64,000 nucleotides of DNA from Streptomyces sp. L2 (GCF_004124325.1 NZ_QBDT01000001.1:3658001-3722000), one strand, 5' to 3'; counted from the first letter of the stretch, positions 50,661-59,538 are shown. Numbers and translations: made by a program. The notes: a model not told the origin generated them from the sequence alone.

Positions 50661-50682
50661 TTTGCTTGGATTTCCAAGTAAA
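50661..50682. promoter_or_regulatory. 22-bp palindrome just upstream of the bkd promoter
   Basis: The core CTTGGATTTCCAAG (50665-50678) is flanked by TTT and AAA; 20 of 22 positions are symmetric. It ends 20 bp above the proposed -35. A dedicated bkd regulator (bkdR, Lrp family) is described for S. coelicolor; whether it binds this palindrome is inference. Confidence 0.6.
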
Positions 50683-50982
50683 TCGGCCGGCGCCGGAAGG
50701 GCCCTGGTCACAGCCTTGCAGGAGGCCGGAGCTACGGCACGTTATCCCGGCCACCCCGGGCACGGGAAGAGCCGACTTGTGACATCGACCTCGGGGGCGA
50801 AGGGTGAAATGTCCGGGTATTACCGCTCTACGGCCCCGAACCCACAGGTGCGCATTCCGGCCACCGGTCCGCACCGGAACGAAATCTCCCGGCACTCACC
50901 CACGAAGAGTCACCTCGTGACCAAAAGCGATCAGTGGTGGCTGTCTGTGACACCCCGCAGCTCAGGGGCGCCCGTCTTGCCC

Positions 50983-50988
50983 TAGCAT
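50983..50988 (+). promoter_or_regulatory. -10 hexamer TAGCAT, leaderless start at 50996
   Basis: TAGCAT ends 7 nt before the GTG start of the phosphotransferase; no Shine-Dalgarno. Confidence 0.45.
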
Positions 50989-50995
50989 CTGCCGC

Positions 50996-52039
50996 GTGCC
51001 GCGCCCCTGTGTACCACCCCTCGCAGCGCACGCGCCCCCTGTGAGCGCCCTCCTGCGCCTCTACTCCGCCGGTACGGCCGTCTCGTGCGAGCCCGTCGAC
51101 CTGGGCCTGCTGAACCGCGCATACCGGCTGTGCACGACCCGCGGCCACTATTTCCTCAAGCACCACTCCGATCCGGACACCGCCGACCCCGAGTCCATCG
51201 AGCGCCGGCACCGGGCGACCGAGCGGCTGGCCGGCCTCGGCGTCCCGGTCGCGCTCCCGCTGGCCCAGCGGGACGGCCGTACGGTGGCCGTCGTCGGGGG
51301 CCACGCCTACGCGCTGCACCCCTGGATCGACGGCGGACACCGGCACGGCGGACAGCTCACCCGCAGCGAGAGCGCACGCCTGGGGGCGTTGCTGGGCGCC
51401 GTGCACGCCTGCCTGGAGCGCGTGATGCCGCCCAAGGGGCGCACACGGCCCGCCACGAGCCCCCATCCCGTGGAGAGCCCGGACCCCGCGGACACCTTCG
51501 CCCTGATCGACGACCTGCTCGACCGGGTCGGCCGCCACCGGCCCGGCGACGCCTTCGACACACTCGCCCGGCAGCGGCTCCTGGAACGGCGCGCCCTCCT
51601 GGAGCAGCACCTGGGCCGGCGACCCCCGCGCGGCGGCGCGGTGGGCTGGGTGCACGGCGACTTCCACCCGTTCAACCTGCTCTACAAGGAGAACGCCCCC
51701 GCCGCCATCGTCGACTGGGACCGGCTAGGCGTGCAGCCGCGCGCGGAAGAGGCCGTACGCGCGGCCGCGATCTTCTTCCTGCGGGCGGCGGGGGCACTGG
51801 ACCTGCCCAAGGTGCGGGCGTACGCGCGCGCGTACCGGCGTGCCAGCCGCGCCACCCCGTCCGAGCTGGCGGCCGCCGTGCACCGGGTGTGGTGGGAACG
51901 CCTGAACGACTTCTGGATGCTGCGCTGGCACTACGAGCGCGGCGACACGCGTGCGGACTGCCAGTTCCCGGCCGCCTCCGCACTCGTCGCGTGGTGGACG
52001 CGCGCGTACGAGGCGGTGTGCGAGGCGTTCACGGAGTGA
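50996..52039 (+). CDS. Phosphotransferase (APH/choline kinase fold)
   Basis: 347 residues from GTG. Kinase-like fold with the Brenner motif GWVHGDFHPFNLLY and metal-binding Asp in AIVDWDRLG. N-terminal lobe has FLKHHSD and the ERRHRATERLAGLGVPV helix. Similar to homoserine-kinase-like and aminoglycoside phosphotransferases; substrate unknown and resistance should not be assumed. Divergent from bkdA. Confidence 0.88.
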   Translation: MPRPCVPPLAAHAPPVSALLRLYSAGTAVSCEPVDLGLLNRAYRLCTTRGHYFLKHHSDPDTADPESIERRHRATERLAGLGVPVALPLAQRDGRTVAVVGGHAYALHPWIDGGHRHGGQLTRSESARLGALLGAVHACLERVMPPKGRTRPATSPHPVESPDPADTFALIDDLLDRVGRHRPGDAFDTLARQRLLERRALLEQHLGRRPPRGGAVGWVHGDFHPFNLLYKENAPAAIVDWDRLGVQPRAEEAVRAAAIFFLRAAGALDLPKVRAYARAYRRASRATPSELAAAVHRVWWERLNDFWMLRWHYERGDTRADCQFPAASALVAWWTRAYEAVCEAFTE

Positions 52040-52084
52040 GGGGGTCGGCGGGCATTCAGTCGAGCGAGCGCGGACTCGAAGGGG

Positions 52085-53662
52085 TCACAGACCCGCGGTG
52101 TCGCCCGTGGTGTCCCCGTCGCCCCCGTCATCGGGCGCGCTGCCCGTAGCCGGTGACGACGGCTCCGAGGGACTGGTCTCCGGGCTCGACTCGCCGCCTC
52201 CCGTACTCGGCGTGTCCGACGGCTCGTCGCTCGGCTCCGTGCTCTCCGACTGGGACGGGGTGTACGACGGCTGGTAGGACGGCGGCTGCTGCTGTCCGGT
52301 GCTTGGGTCCGTCTGGTCGTCCGTGTTCGTGTCGGTGGGCTGGTCGGTGTTCTGGTCGGACGGCGTCGAGTCGTCCGTCTCGTGCTTGGTGGCCTTGGAG
52401 TGGGTCTGCGTCGGCTTCGTGTCCGTGCCGGTGCCGTGGCCGCCGGTGTTCTGGAAGGCGAACGCGACTCCGGCCGCGATGGCGATCACCGCGAGCACCG
52501 CGAGGATCCACAGCTTGCCCCGGCCGCTGCCCTTGTTGCCGTGCCCCTCGAAGCCGCCGTCGTCGCCGCCCCCGTAGCCGTGCGGCAGCATCGGCTGCGG
52601 GATCTGCGTGGTGCCCGAGGCGTCCATGGGGTGCGGCATGACGGTGGTCCCGGCGAAACCGGCCGCCGGGGTGTGCCGGCCGTCGTGCACGGCCACCGGT
52701 CCGGTGTTCCAGGTTCCGGTGTGGCCGCCGGCCTCGTACAGCATCTGCAGGCCGTACTGGACCAGGCCGCGCATCTCCTCGGCGGTCTGGAAGCGGTCGT
52801 CGGGCTCCTTGGCGAGGGAACGCATGACGAGGCCGTCGAGTTCCGGCGGGCAGGCGCCGTCCGAGGTCTGGGACGGCGGCACCGGCGGGTCCTGGACGTG
52901 CTGGTAGACCACCGAGAGCGGGGTCTCGCCGGTGAAGGGGGGCCGCAGCGCGAGGAGTTCGTAGAGGAGGCAGCCGGTCGCGTACAGGTCGGAACGGTGG
53001 TCGACGGCCTTGCCGAGCGCCTGTTCCGGGGACAGGTACTGGGGCGTGCCCATGACCATGCCGGTCTGCGTCATCGTCGTCGAAGCGCCGTGCAGGGCGC
53101 GGGCGATGCCGAAGTCCATCACCTTCACCGCGCCGTTGTGCGTGATGATGACGTTGGCGGGCTTGATGTCGCGGTGCACGATGCCGTGCTGGTGCGAGTA
53201 GGCGAGCGCCTCCAGCACACCGGAGACGATGATCAGAGCCTGCTCGGGGCCCGGTGCCTCGGCGTTCATCAGCAGGTCGCGGATGGTGCGGCCCTCGACC
53301 AGCTCCATCACGATGTACGGCACGGACTGGCCGCCCACCACGTCCTCACCGGAGTCGTACACGGCGACGATCGCGTGGTGGTTGAGCCCGGCGACGGACT
53401 GGGCCTCGCGCGTGAAGCGGGCCTTGGAGACCGGGTCCTCGGCCAGGTCGGCGCGGAGCAGCTTGACGGCGACCGTACGGCCCAGGCGCACGTCCTCGGC
53501 GGCGAACACCTCGGCCATGCCGCCGCGGCCCAGCCGGTGGGTCAGCCGGTACCGGCCGTCGCCGACGAGCCCGCCGTTGCCCCACATCTCGGGTGTCTCA
53601 GACATGCCGCCGCCAGTCGCCTCGGGGTCGGACGGGCCCTGGGCGCTGTGCGTCTGTGCCAT
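52085..53662 (-). CDS. Transmembrane Ser/Thr protein kinase without PASTA domains
   Basis: 525 residues. Hanks-type kinase domain about 38-300 with GRGGMAEVF loop, Lys67, HRDIKPAN (Asp165), DFG (Asp183) and an activation loop TTMTQTGMVMGTPQYLSPEQA. A Gly/His/Pro linker, single membrane helix (384-403) and an extracellular tail of about 120 residues made only of Thr/Ser/Asp/Pro/Gln (TPSDQNTDQPTDTNTDDQTD). The tail has no PASTA, so ligand sensing, if any, would be unconventional. Divergent from a second kinase; ATG 53662 has GAGGA close upstream, and ATG at 53605 is an alternative. Confidence 0.92.
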   Translation of the reverse strand: MAQTHSAQGPSDPEATGGGMSETPEMWGNGGLVGDGRYRLTHRLGRGGMAEVFAAEDVRLGRTVAVKLLRADLAEDPVSKARFTREAQSVAGLNHHAIVAVYDSGEDVVGGQSVPYIVMELVEGRTIRDLLMNAEAPGPEQALIIVSGVLEALAYSHQHGIVHRDIKPANVIITHNGAVKVMDFGIARALHGASTTMTQTGMVMGTPQYLSPEQALGKAVDHRSDLYATGCLLYELLALRPPFTGETPLSVVYQHVQDPPVPPSQTSDGACPPELDGLVMRSLAKEPDDRFQTAEEMRGLVQYGLQMLYEAGGHTGTWNTGPVAVHDGRHTPAAGFAGTTVMPHPMDASGTTQIPQPMLPHGYGGGDDGGFEGHGNKGSGRGKLWILAVLAVIAIAAGVAFAFQNTGGHGTGTDTKPTQTHSKATKHETDDSTPSDQNTDQPTDTNTDDQTDPSTGQQQPPSYQPSYTPSQSESTEPSDEPSDTPSTGGGESSPETSPSEPSSPATGSAPDDGGDGDTTGDTAGL

Positions 53663-54032
53663 CGGTCCTCGCCGTCGTTTCTGCCCGCGGTACGCGCGGT
53701 GTTGTACGGGTCTCCGTCGGCCACGCTACAGCCTCCGCGCAAGCCGCCGGTCCGGAACCGGCTGCGGGAATCGGCCCGGAACCGGACCGGCCATGAAACC
53801 TCCAGCACGCGCTGTCGTGCAAATTCTGTGTACCGGGCGTACGTCCGCTGTAACGCTTCCGCGACGCTTCTTTCGCGTACGGTCACGGAACGGGCACCGA
53901 GCTTGACGTGTCAGTGCCCTGGGGCAGACTTGGCCGGGAATGACACTTTCGATCACGCCGTTCAGCCGGTGCCGCAGGGGCGGCGCGGCCTGAACAGCCG
54001 AGCGCCGGACGGCCAATGGGGGATGCGGAGAC
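53663..54032. other. 370-bp divergent gap between the kinases
   Basis: Contains a promoter candidate for the plus-strand kinase (53903-53931) and several GCGTACG-type blocks around 53835-53880. No gene recognised. Confidence 0.6.
53903..53931 (+). promoter_or_regulatory. Promoter candidate for kinase at 54033
   Basis: TTGACG (53903-53908), 17-bp spacer, AGACTT (53926-53931). The -10 is weak. Confidence 0.4.
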
Positions 54033-55700
54033 ATGAGCCAGGACGGCGCACAGGGCCGGTACGCGGGGCGGGCGCTGGCCGGCGGCCGCTACCAGCTGCG
54101 CGACTTGCTCGGCGAGGGCGGCATGGCATCGGTGCACCTGGCGTACGACGCCGTGCTCGACCGTCAGGTCGCGGTCAAGACGCTCCACACGGAACTCGGC
54201 CGGGAACAGGCCTTCCGTGAGCGCTTCCGCCGCGAGGCGCAGGCCGTGGCCAAGCTCACGCACACCAACATCGTCTCCGTCTTCGACACCGGCGAGGACG
54301 ATCTGGACGGCATGACGACGCCGTACATCGTCATGGAGTACATCGAGGGCCGCCCGCTGGGCTCCGTCCTCGAGGAGGACATCCGGCAGCACGGCGCCAT
54401 GCCCGCCGACCAGGCGCTCAAGGTCACCGCCGACGTGCTGGCTGCGCTGGAGATCAGCCACGAGATGGGGCTGGTCCACCGCGACATCAAGCCCGGCAAC
54501 GTGATGATGACCAAGCGCGGCGTGGTCAAGGTGATGGACTTCGGCATCGCGCGTGCCATGCAGTCCGGCGTCACCTCGATGACCCAGACCGGCATGGTCG
54601 TCGGCACCCCGCAGTACCTGTCGCCCGAGCAGGCCCTCGGCCGGGGCGTGGACGCCCGCTCCGACCTGTACTCGGTCGGCATCATGCTGTTCCAGCTGGT
54701 CACCGGGCGGCTGCCGTTCGAGGCGGACTCCCCGCTGGCGATCGCGTACGCGCACGTGCAGGAGGAGCCGGTCGCGCCCTCCTCGATCAACCGCGCGCTG
54801 CCGCCGGCGGTGGACGCGCTGGTCGCCCGCGCGCTGAAGAAGAACCCGAACGAGCGTTTCCCGACCGCCGAGTCCATGCGCGACGAGTGCCTGCGCGTCG
54901 CGGCGTCCTTCCAGGCGGCCCCGCCGAGCATCGTGCCGGGCGCCCCGCAGACGCAGAGCGGTTCCGGCGTGGGTTCCGCGGTGTTCCCGCCGGTCGACCA
55001 GGCGACCCCGGCCCCGACCGGCCCGGTCCAGACGCCGTACCAGCCGACGCCCACGCCGAACCCGTACGGCACGCCCGCACCGAACCCGTACGGCACGCCG
55101 GCGCCCACCCCGGCCTACGGCTACCCGCAGCAGGGCGGCTACCAGACGCCGGCCGGGGGGTACGGGCAACAGGGGACCTCGACCCCGCCGCCGTACAACA
55201 TCACGCCCCAGGCGCCCCCGCCGGCGTCCGGCTCGGGCGGTGGCGGCAAGAGCAACAAGCCGGTGATCATCGGCTCGATCGTGGTGTCCGTCGTCGCCGT
55301 CGTCGGCCTGATCGCCGCGCTGACGCTGAACGGCGGCGGCAGCGACGACAAGGCGGACAAGGGCGGCCCGAGCACCTCGGCGTCCCCGGCGCACAAGCCG
55401 GGCTACCGCGGGCCGGATGAGTCCAAGACGATCGAGAAGTCCGAGTGCACGGAGCCGGAGGAGTCGTACGACGACCCGAAGAAGATCCAGCTGCCGGACT
55501 TCCAGTTCAAGAACATCAAGTCGGTCAAGGCGTGCTTCCAGGCGGCGGGCTGGGAGATGAAGGAGATCCACGTCGACGAGAACACGTACGGCGAGGGGAC
55601 GGTCATGGAGCAGTTCCCCGCCGCGGAGACGGATCTCGACCCGCAGAAGATGCCGACCATCCAGCTCAAGGTGTCGACGGGCAACCCGGCGACCGGCTGA
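54033..55700 (+). CDS. Transmembrane Ser/Thr protein kinase with a PASTA-like domain
   Basis: 555 residues. Kinase domain about 18-290: GEGGMASVH, Lys49, HRDIKPGN (Asp151), DFG (Asp169), TSMTQTGMVVGTPQYLSPEQA. Then a Pro/Tyr/Gln-rich juxtamembrane region with NPYGTPAP repeats, a membrane helix (410-432) and a single extracellular PASTA-like domain (about 480-550: KIQLPDFQFKNIKSVKACFQAAGW...GTVMEQFPAAETDLDP). Two Cys flank it (KSECTEPEE and KACF), possibly a disulfide. PASTA kinases sense peptidoglycan or lipid II; one degenerate repeat would be an unusual sensor. Confidence 0.94.
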   Translation: MSQDGAQGRYAGRALAGGRYQLRDLLGEGGMASVHLAYDAVLDRQVAVKTLHTELGREQAFRERFRREAQAVAKLTHTNIVSVFDTGEDDLDGMTTPYIVMEYIEGRPLGSVLEEDIRQHGAMPADQALKVTADVLAALEISHEMGLVHRDIKPGNVMMTKRGVVKVMDFGIARAMQSGVTSMTQTGMVVGTPQYLSPEQALGRGVDARSDLYSVGIMLFQLVTGRLPFEADSPLAIAYAHVQEEPVAPSSINRALPPAVDALVARALKKNPNERFPTAESMRDECLRVAASFQAAPPSIVPGAPQTQSGSGVGSAVFPPVDQATPAPTGPVQTPYQPTPTPNPYGTPAPNPYGTPAPTPAYGYPQQGGYQTPAGGYGQQGTSTPPPYNITPQAPPPASGSGGGGKSNKPVIIGSIVVSVVAVVGLIAALTLNGGGSDDKADKGGPSTSASPAHKPGYRGPDESKTIEKSECTEPEESYDDPKKIQLPDFQFKNIKSVKACFQAAGWEMKEIHVDENTYGEGTVMEQFPAAETDLDPQKMPTIQLKVSTGNPATG

Positions 55701-55817
55701 ACACGTCGACCGGGCGGGCCCGTTGGCCGGCGCGAGGCCGTCGACCGGGCGAACCCTTCGGCCGCGTGAACCCGTTGGCCGGCGTGAACGGCCGGCGCGT
55801 GAGGGACGTATGAAAGA

Positions 55818-55844
55818 GGGCCCGGCGGGAGAACCGCCGGGCCC
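55818..55844. terminator. Bidirectional stem-loop terminator
   Basis: GGGCCCGGCGG (55818-55828)/CCGCCGGGCCC (55834-55844), 5-nt loop, between the convergent kinase and bpa genes. Confidence 0.85.
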
Positions 55845-55867
55845 TTCACGCTGGTGGTGAACGGAAA

Positions 55868-56407
55868 CTACAGGTAGGGGCCGCCCGAACGGCCGCCCGC
55901 GCGCGGGTCGCCGTCGTCCTCGTGGACCGCGCCCGGCGGCAGCGCCCGGCGCATCTGCTCCAGCTGCGCCCGCGCCGCCATCTGCTGCGCGAACAGCGTG
56001 GTCTGGATGCCGTGGAACAGCCCTTCCAGCCAGCCCACCAACTGGGCCTGGGCGATCCGCAGTTCCGCGTCGCTCGGGGTGCCCTCGTCGGTGAACGGCA
56101 GGGAGAGCCGCTCCAGTTCCTCGACCAGCTCCGGCGCCAGGCCGTCCTCCAGCTCCTTCACCGAGCTGGCGTGGATCTCCTTCAGCCGGACCCGGCTGGC
56201 CTCGTCCAGAGGCGCCGCCCGCACCTCCTCCAGAAGCTGCTTGATCATGCTGCCGATCCGCATGACCTTCGCCGGCTGTTCCACCTGTTCCGTCACCGGG
56301 ATCTCGCGGGAGTCCTCGTCCCCGCCGCCGCCGAGCGCCATGCCGTCCTGGCCCACGACGAGGATCTGCGGGTTCTCCGGCGATCTATCGTTCCTCGGCA
56401 TCTCCAT
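55868..56407 (-). CDS. bpa: Bacterial proteasome activator Bpa/PafE
   Basis: 179 residues from ATG 56407; GTG 56425 is an alternative. The core VEQPAKVMRIGSMIKQLLEE ... PLDEASRVRLKEIHASSVKELEDGL ... ELRIAQAQLVGWLEGLFHGI is nearly identical in pattern to mycobacterial Bpa (PafE). Bpa forms a dodecameric ring that opens the 20S proteasome gate through a C-terminal Gln-Tyr-Leu; here the C-terminus is Gly-Pro-Tyr-Leu, which keeps Tyr-Leu. It feeds unfolded proteins to the proteasome without ATP. Convergent with the PASTA kinase. Confidence 0.95.
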   Translation of the reverse strand: MEMPRNDRSPENPQILVVGQDGMALGGGGDEDSREIPVTEQVEQPAKVMRIGSMIKQLLEEVRAAPLDEASRVRLKEIHASSVKELEDGLAPELVEELERLSLPFTDEGTPSDAELRIAQAQLVGWLEGLFHGIQTTLFAQQMAARAQLEQMRRALPPGAVHEDDGDPRAGGRSGGPYL

Positions 56408-56583
56408 GCCGCCATTCTCTCGCACCCGTACACCTCACCACCGTGGTGCCCCCTGGTGGGAGTGATCCACCGTGCGAACCCGACGGCGTAATTCAAAATG
56501 CCCTGTTCGTCCGTACATGTGACGCTGGATTTCTTCGATTTCTCCGTCGGTCCTCGCCGACTGGGTTCCGGGAGGTCACCGAC

Positions 56584-57339
56584 GTGACTCCATGGCGACG
56601 ACTCGCGCTCCGCCGCGTACGGCCGCTGCTCGCACTGGGGGCGGTCCTCGCGGCACTCCTGCCGGTGTACGGCACGGCCACGGCGTACGGCGCCGAACCC
56701 GGCACCCCCGGCTCGACCGCGTCCGCCTCACGCCCCGCCGCGGACCGGGACTCCTCGGACGGTCACGCCCCGGACGAGCGCTCCTCGGACGAGCACTCCT
56801 CGGACGAGCATGCGGCGGGCCGGAGCCAGTCGGCGGGCCGGGACCAGTCGGCCCGGCACTCCGCCGAGCGGCCGGCCCGTACCGCACACCCGGAGGCCAC
56901 CGACTCCGCCTCCGACCGGTCGGCCCGCGTCGCGCCCCTGTCGGCCTCCGACCCGGCCTCTCCGTCGGCCCCGGCCGAACCGTCGCGGGCCGGGAGCCTG
57001 GCAGGGGTGGGGCGCGAGCGGCCGGGACGGCCCGACGGGCCCGCCGACGAAGTCGAGGGTGACGACCCGGACGACACCGGTGACGCGGAGGCCGCCGTCC
57101 CCGAGGAGCCGGACACCGCCGACACCCCGGACGGGACAGCGGCGGCCTCCCGGCCGCCCGAGGAGGCCGGGCTGGCCCCCGCGACCCCGCTGCTGCCCGC
57201 GGCACCGCACGCCGTCCAGCAGGGTCAGGGCGGCGGGGCGGCACCGACCCTGCGGATCCTGCCCCTGGGCAGCGGCCTCGTCCTCATCGGCCTCGGCCTG
57301 GCACTGGCGTTCCTGGGCCTGAGGGCCCGCCGGGGCTGA
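56584..57339 (+). CDS. Secreted, membrane-anchored Ser/Asp/Pro-rich protein
   Basis: 251 residues from GTG, GGAGG upstream. Signal peptide (RVRPLLALGAVLAALLPVYGTATAYGA), about 180 residues of low complexity (DERSSDEHSSDEHAAG, then Pro/Glu/Ala), and a C-terminal LPLGSG followed by a membrane helix (LVLIGLGLALAFLGL) and RARRG. This resembles a sortase-type anchor, but it is not a canonical LPxTG or LAxTG motif. Function unknown. Confidence 0.75.
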   Translation: MTPWRRLALRRVRPLLALGAVLAALLPVYGTATAYGAEPGTPGSTASASRPAADRDSSDGHAPDERSSDEHSSDEHAAGRSQSAGRDQSARHSAERPARTAHPEATDSASDRSARVAPLSASDPASPSAPAEPSRAGSLAGVGRERPGRPDGPADEVEGDDPDDTGDAEAAVPEEPDTADTPDGTAAASRPPEEAGLAPATPLLPAAPHAVQQGQGGGAAPTLRILPLGSGLVLIGLGLALAFLGLRARRG

Positions 57340-57412
57340 GCCGCCGCGGCGGGACCGCGGGGCTGAGCGTCGCCGGCAGACCCCTGGTCACGGCAGGCCC
57401 GCCCGTCGGACG

Positions 57413-58393
57413 CTACGGCGTTACCAGCAGCACCTTGCCGATGTGCCCGCTCGCCTCCACCACCCGGTGCGCCTCGGCGGCCTCGGGCATCGGCAGCTCG
57501 CGGTCGACGACGGGACGGACGTGCCCGGCGGCCAGCAGCGGCCACACGTGTTCGCGTACGGCCGCCACGATCGACGCCTTCTCGCCCAGCGGGCGTGCCC
57601 GCAGCGAGGTGGCGCTGATGGCGGCCCGCTTGGTGAGCAGCGCGCCGATGTTCAGCTCGCCCTTGGCACCGCCCTGCATGCCGATGATCGCGAGCCGACC
57701 GCTGACGGCGAGGGCCTGGACGTTGCGGTCGAGGTACTTGGCGCCCATGTTGTCGAGGATGACGTCGGCGCCGGCTCCGTCCGTGGCCTGCTTGATCTCG
57801 GCGACGAAGTCCTGCTCGCGGTAGTTGACGAGCACGTCCGCGCCGAGCCGGGCGCAGTACTCCAGCTTCTCCTTCGTCCCGGCGGTCACCGCGACCTTGC
57901 CACCGACGGCCTTGGCGAGCTGGATCGCCATGGTGCCGATCCCGCTGGATCCGCCGTGCACGAGCAGCGTCTCCCCCGGGCGCAGGTGGGCGATCATGAA
58001 GACGTTGGACCAGACGGTGCTCACCACTTCGGGCAGCGCCGCGGCGTGCCGGAGGTCGACTCCGGCGGGCACGGGCAGCAGCTGACCGGCCGGAACGGCG
58101 ACCTTCTGGGCGTATCCGCCGCCAGAGAGCAGGGCGCACACCTCGTCGCCGACGGCCCAGCCGGAGACGCCGGGTCCGAGCGCGGCGATCCGGCCGGAGC
58201 ACTCCAGGCCGGGGTAGGGGGACGCGCCGGGCGGCGGGTTGTAGAAGCCCTGGCGCTGCAGGATGTCGGCGCGGTTGACTGCGCTGGCCACCACCTCGAC
58301 CAGCACCTCGCCCTCGCCGGGCACCGCATCGGGGACCTCGTCCCACACCAGCGCCTCGGGACCACCAGGTTCGGGAATCGTGATCGCATACAT
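57413..58393 (-). CDS. NAD(P)H:quinone oxidoreductase (zeta-crystallin/PIG3 type)
   Basis: 326 residues. GroES-like N-terminal domain (VVASAVNRADILQRQGFYNPPPGASPYPGLECSG split by motif) and Rossmann nucleotide-binding HGGSSGIGTMAIQLAKA. No zinc ligands, as expected for quinone reductases of MDR type. Its -10 (TAGCGT) lies 7 nt before ATG, indicating a promoter separate from the K+ channel gene 47 bp upstream. Confidence 0.94.
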   Translation of the reverse strand: MYAITIPEPGGPEALVWDEVPDAVPGEGEVLVEVVASAVNRADILQRQGFYNPPPGASPYPGLECSGRIAALGPGVSGWAVGDEVCALLSGGGYAQKVAVPAGQLLPVPAGVDLRHAAALPEVVSTVWSNVFMIAHLRPGETLLVHGGSSGIGTMAIQLAKAVGGKVAVTAGTKEKLEYCARLGADVLVNYREQDFVAEIKQATDGAGADVILDNMGAKYLDRNVQALAVSGRLAIIGMQGGAKGELNIGALLTKRAAISATSLRARPLGEKASIVAAVREHVWPLLAAGHVRPVVDRELPMPEAAEAHRVVEASGHIGKVLLVTP

Positions 58394-58400
58394 GCCGGCG

Positions 58401-58406
58401 ACGCTA
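58401..58406 (-). promoter_or_regulatory. -10 hexamer TAGCGT, leaderless start at 58393
   Basis: TAGCGT on the minus strand ends 7 nt before the ATG of the quinone oxidoreductase. Confidence 0.45.
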
Positions 58407-58440
58407 CTCCGCGCCGGTGCCGACCGGCCGGCAGGCCCGC

Positions 58441-59538
58441 TCAGTCCTGCGGCAGGGGGCGGGTGTCCGGGGTGACGGGGGTGCCGGGGGTCACGCGGAC
58501 GATGGTGATCAGCCGGTCCGTCAGCTGGAGGGTGCCGACGGCCGGATCGTCGTAGCCGAGCACGCGGTGTCCGCGGACGACGCTCACCACCAGGTCGTCG
58601 GTCTCGCGCGGCGCCCTGCCCGCCTCGGCGCGGACGACGGGACGTTCGACGATGTCCAGGCCGCTGCCCTGCTGGATGAGGTCCTCCATGACCATGCCGG
58701 CGGCGGGGCTGAGGACGGACAGGCCGAGGAGCCGGCCGGCGGCGCTGGCGCTGGTGATGACGGCGTCGGCGCCGGACTGCCGGAGCAGCGGCGCGTTCTC
58801 CTCCTCGCGCACGGTGGCGACGATCTTGGCGCTGCGGTTGAGCTGCCGGGCCGTCAGGCTGACGAGGACGGCGGTGTCGTCGCGCTGCGTGGCGACGATG
58901 ATCTGCCGGGCCCGGTGCACCTCGGCTCGTTTGAGGACCTCGCTCCGGGTGCCGTCGCCTATGACGCCCGCGTAGCCCTCGTTCGTCGCCGCGTCGATGG
59001 CCTTGGAACTGGGGTCGACCACGACGACCTGCTCCTTGCGCAGGCCGGTCGCGCAGACGGTCTGGACGGCCGACCGGCCCTTGGTGCCGAAGCCGATGAC
59101 GACGGTGTGGTCACGCAAGGTGGACCTCCAGCGGGTCACGCGCCATTCCTCCCGGGTGCGTTCGGTGAGGACCTCCAGCGTGGTGCCGACCAGGATGATC
59201 AGGAACAGCACGCGCAGGGGTGTGATGACGAGGATGTTGGTCAGCCGGGCGCCGTCGCTGACCGGGGTGATGTCGCCGTATCCGGTGGTGGAGAGGGTGA
59301 CGGTGGCGTAGTAGAACGCGTCGAGGAGGTCGACGGGACCGTCGGAGCTGTCGCGGTAGCCGTCGTGGTCGGCGTAGACGACGAACGCGGTGGCCAGCAG
59401 CACCAGCAGGGCCATGAGGAGCCGTCTGACGACCTGGCGGATGGGACGCTCCACCACTTTCCTCGGGAGTTTCACCCGATGGGTCACCAGATGTTCGTCC
59501 GCCTGGCGGGCGATGGCGTCATGGCCCGGAAGTTTCAC
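58441..59538 (-). CDS. Two-helix potassium channel with TrkA-N (RCK) domain
   Basis: 365 residues from GTG 59538, which overlaps the moeA stop in GTGA; GTG 59547 is an alternative. Two membrane helices (LLMALLVLLATAFVVYA; LVITPLRVLFLIILVGTTLEV) enclose the pore with selectivity filter TTGYGD. A TrkA-N Rossmann domain (DHTVVIGFGTKGRSAVQ...) and TrkA-C-like tail follow. Conducts K+ under ligand gating. It is the last gene of a moeA/mobA operon, an unexpected partner. The 5' end is inside a parS site. Confidence 0.92.
   Translation of the reverse strand: MKLPGHDAIARQADEHLVTHRVKLPRKVVERPIRQVVRRLLMALLVLLATAFVVYADHDGYRDSSDGPVDLLDAFYYATVTLSTTGYGDITPVSDGARLTNILVITPLRVLFLIILVGTTLEVLTERTREEWRVTRWRSTLRDHTVVIGFGTKGRSAVQTVCATGLRKEQVVVVDPSSKAIDAATNEGYAGVIGDGTRSEVLKRAEVHRARQIIVATQRDDTAVLVSLTARQLNRSAKIVATVREEENAPLLRQSGADAVITSASAAGRLLGLSVLSPAAGMVMEDLIQQGSGLDIVERPVVRAEAGRAPRETDDLVVSVVRGHRVLGYDDPAVGTLQLTDRLITIVRVTPGTPVTPDTRPLPQD

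Larger units (their letters stand above)
50470..50995. other. 526-bp gene-free divergent regulatory region
   Basis: Separates bkdA from the phosphotransferase gene. It has markedly lower GC than the flanking genes, a promoter candidate (50612-50641) and a palindrome (50661-50682) on the bkd side. Right of about 50700 I see no convincing reading frame; the last 13 bp carry the -10 of the phosphotransferase. Confidence 0.7.

Noticed and set aside
50996..52039. Aminoglycoside resistance gene
   Set aside because: The phosphotransferase fold is shared with many metabolic kinases, and nothing in the residues or context indicates antibiotic substrates.
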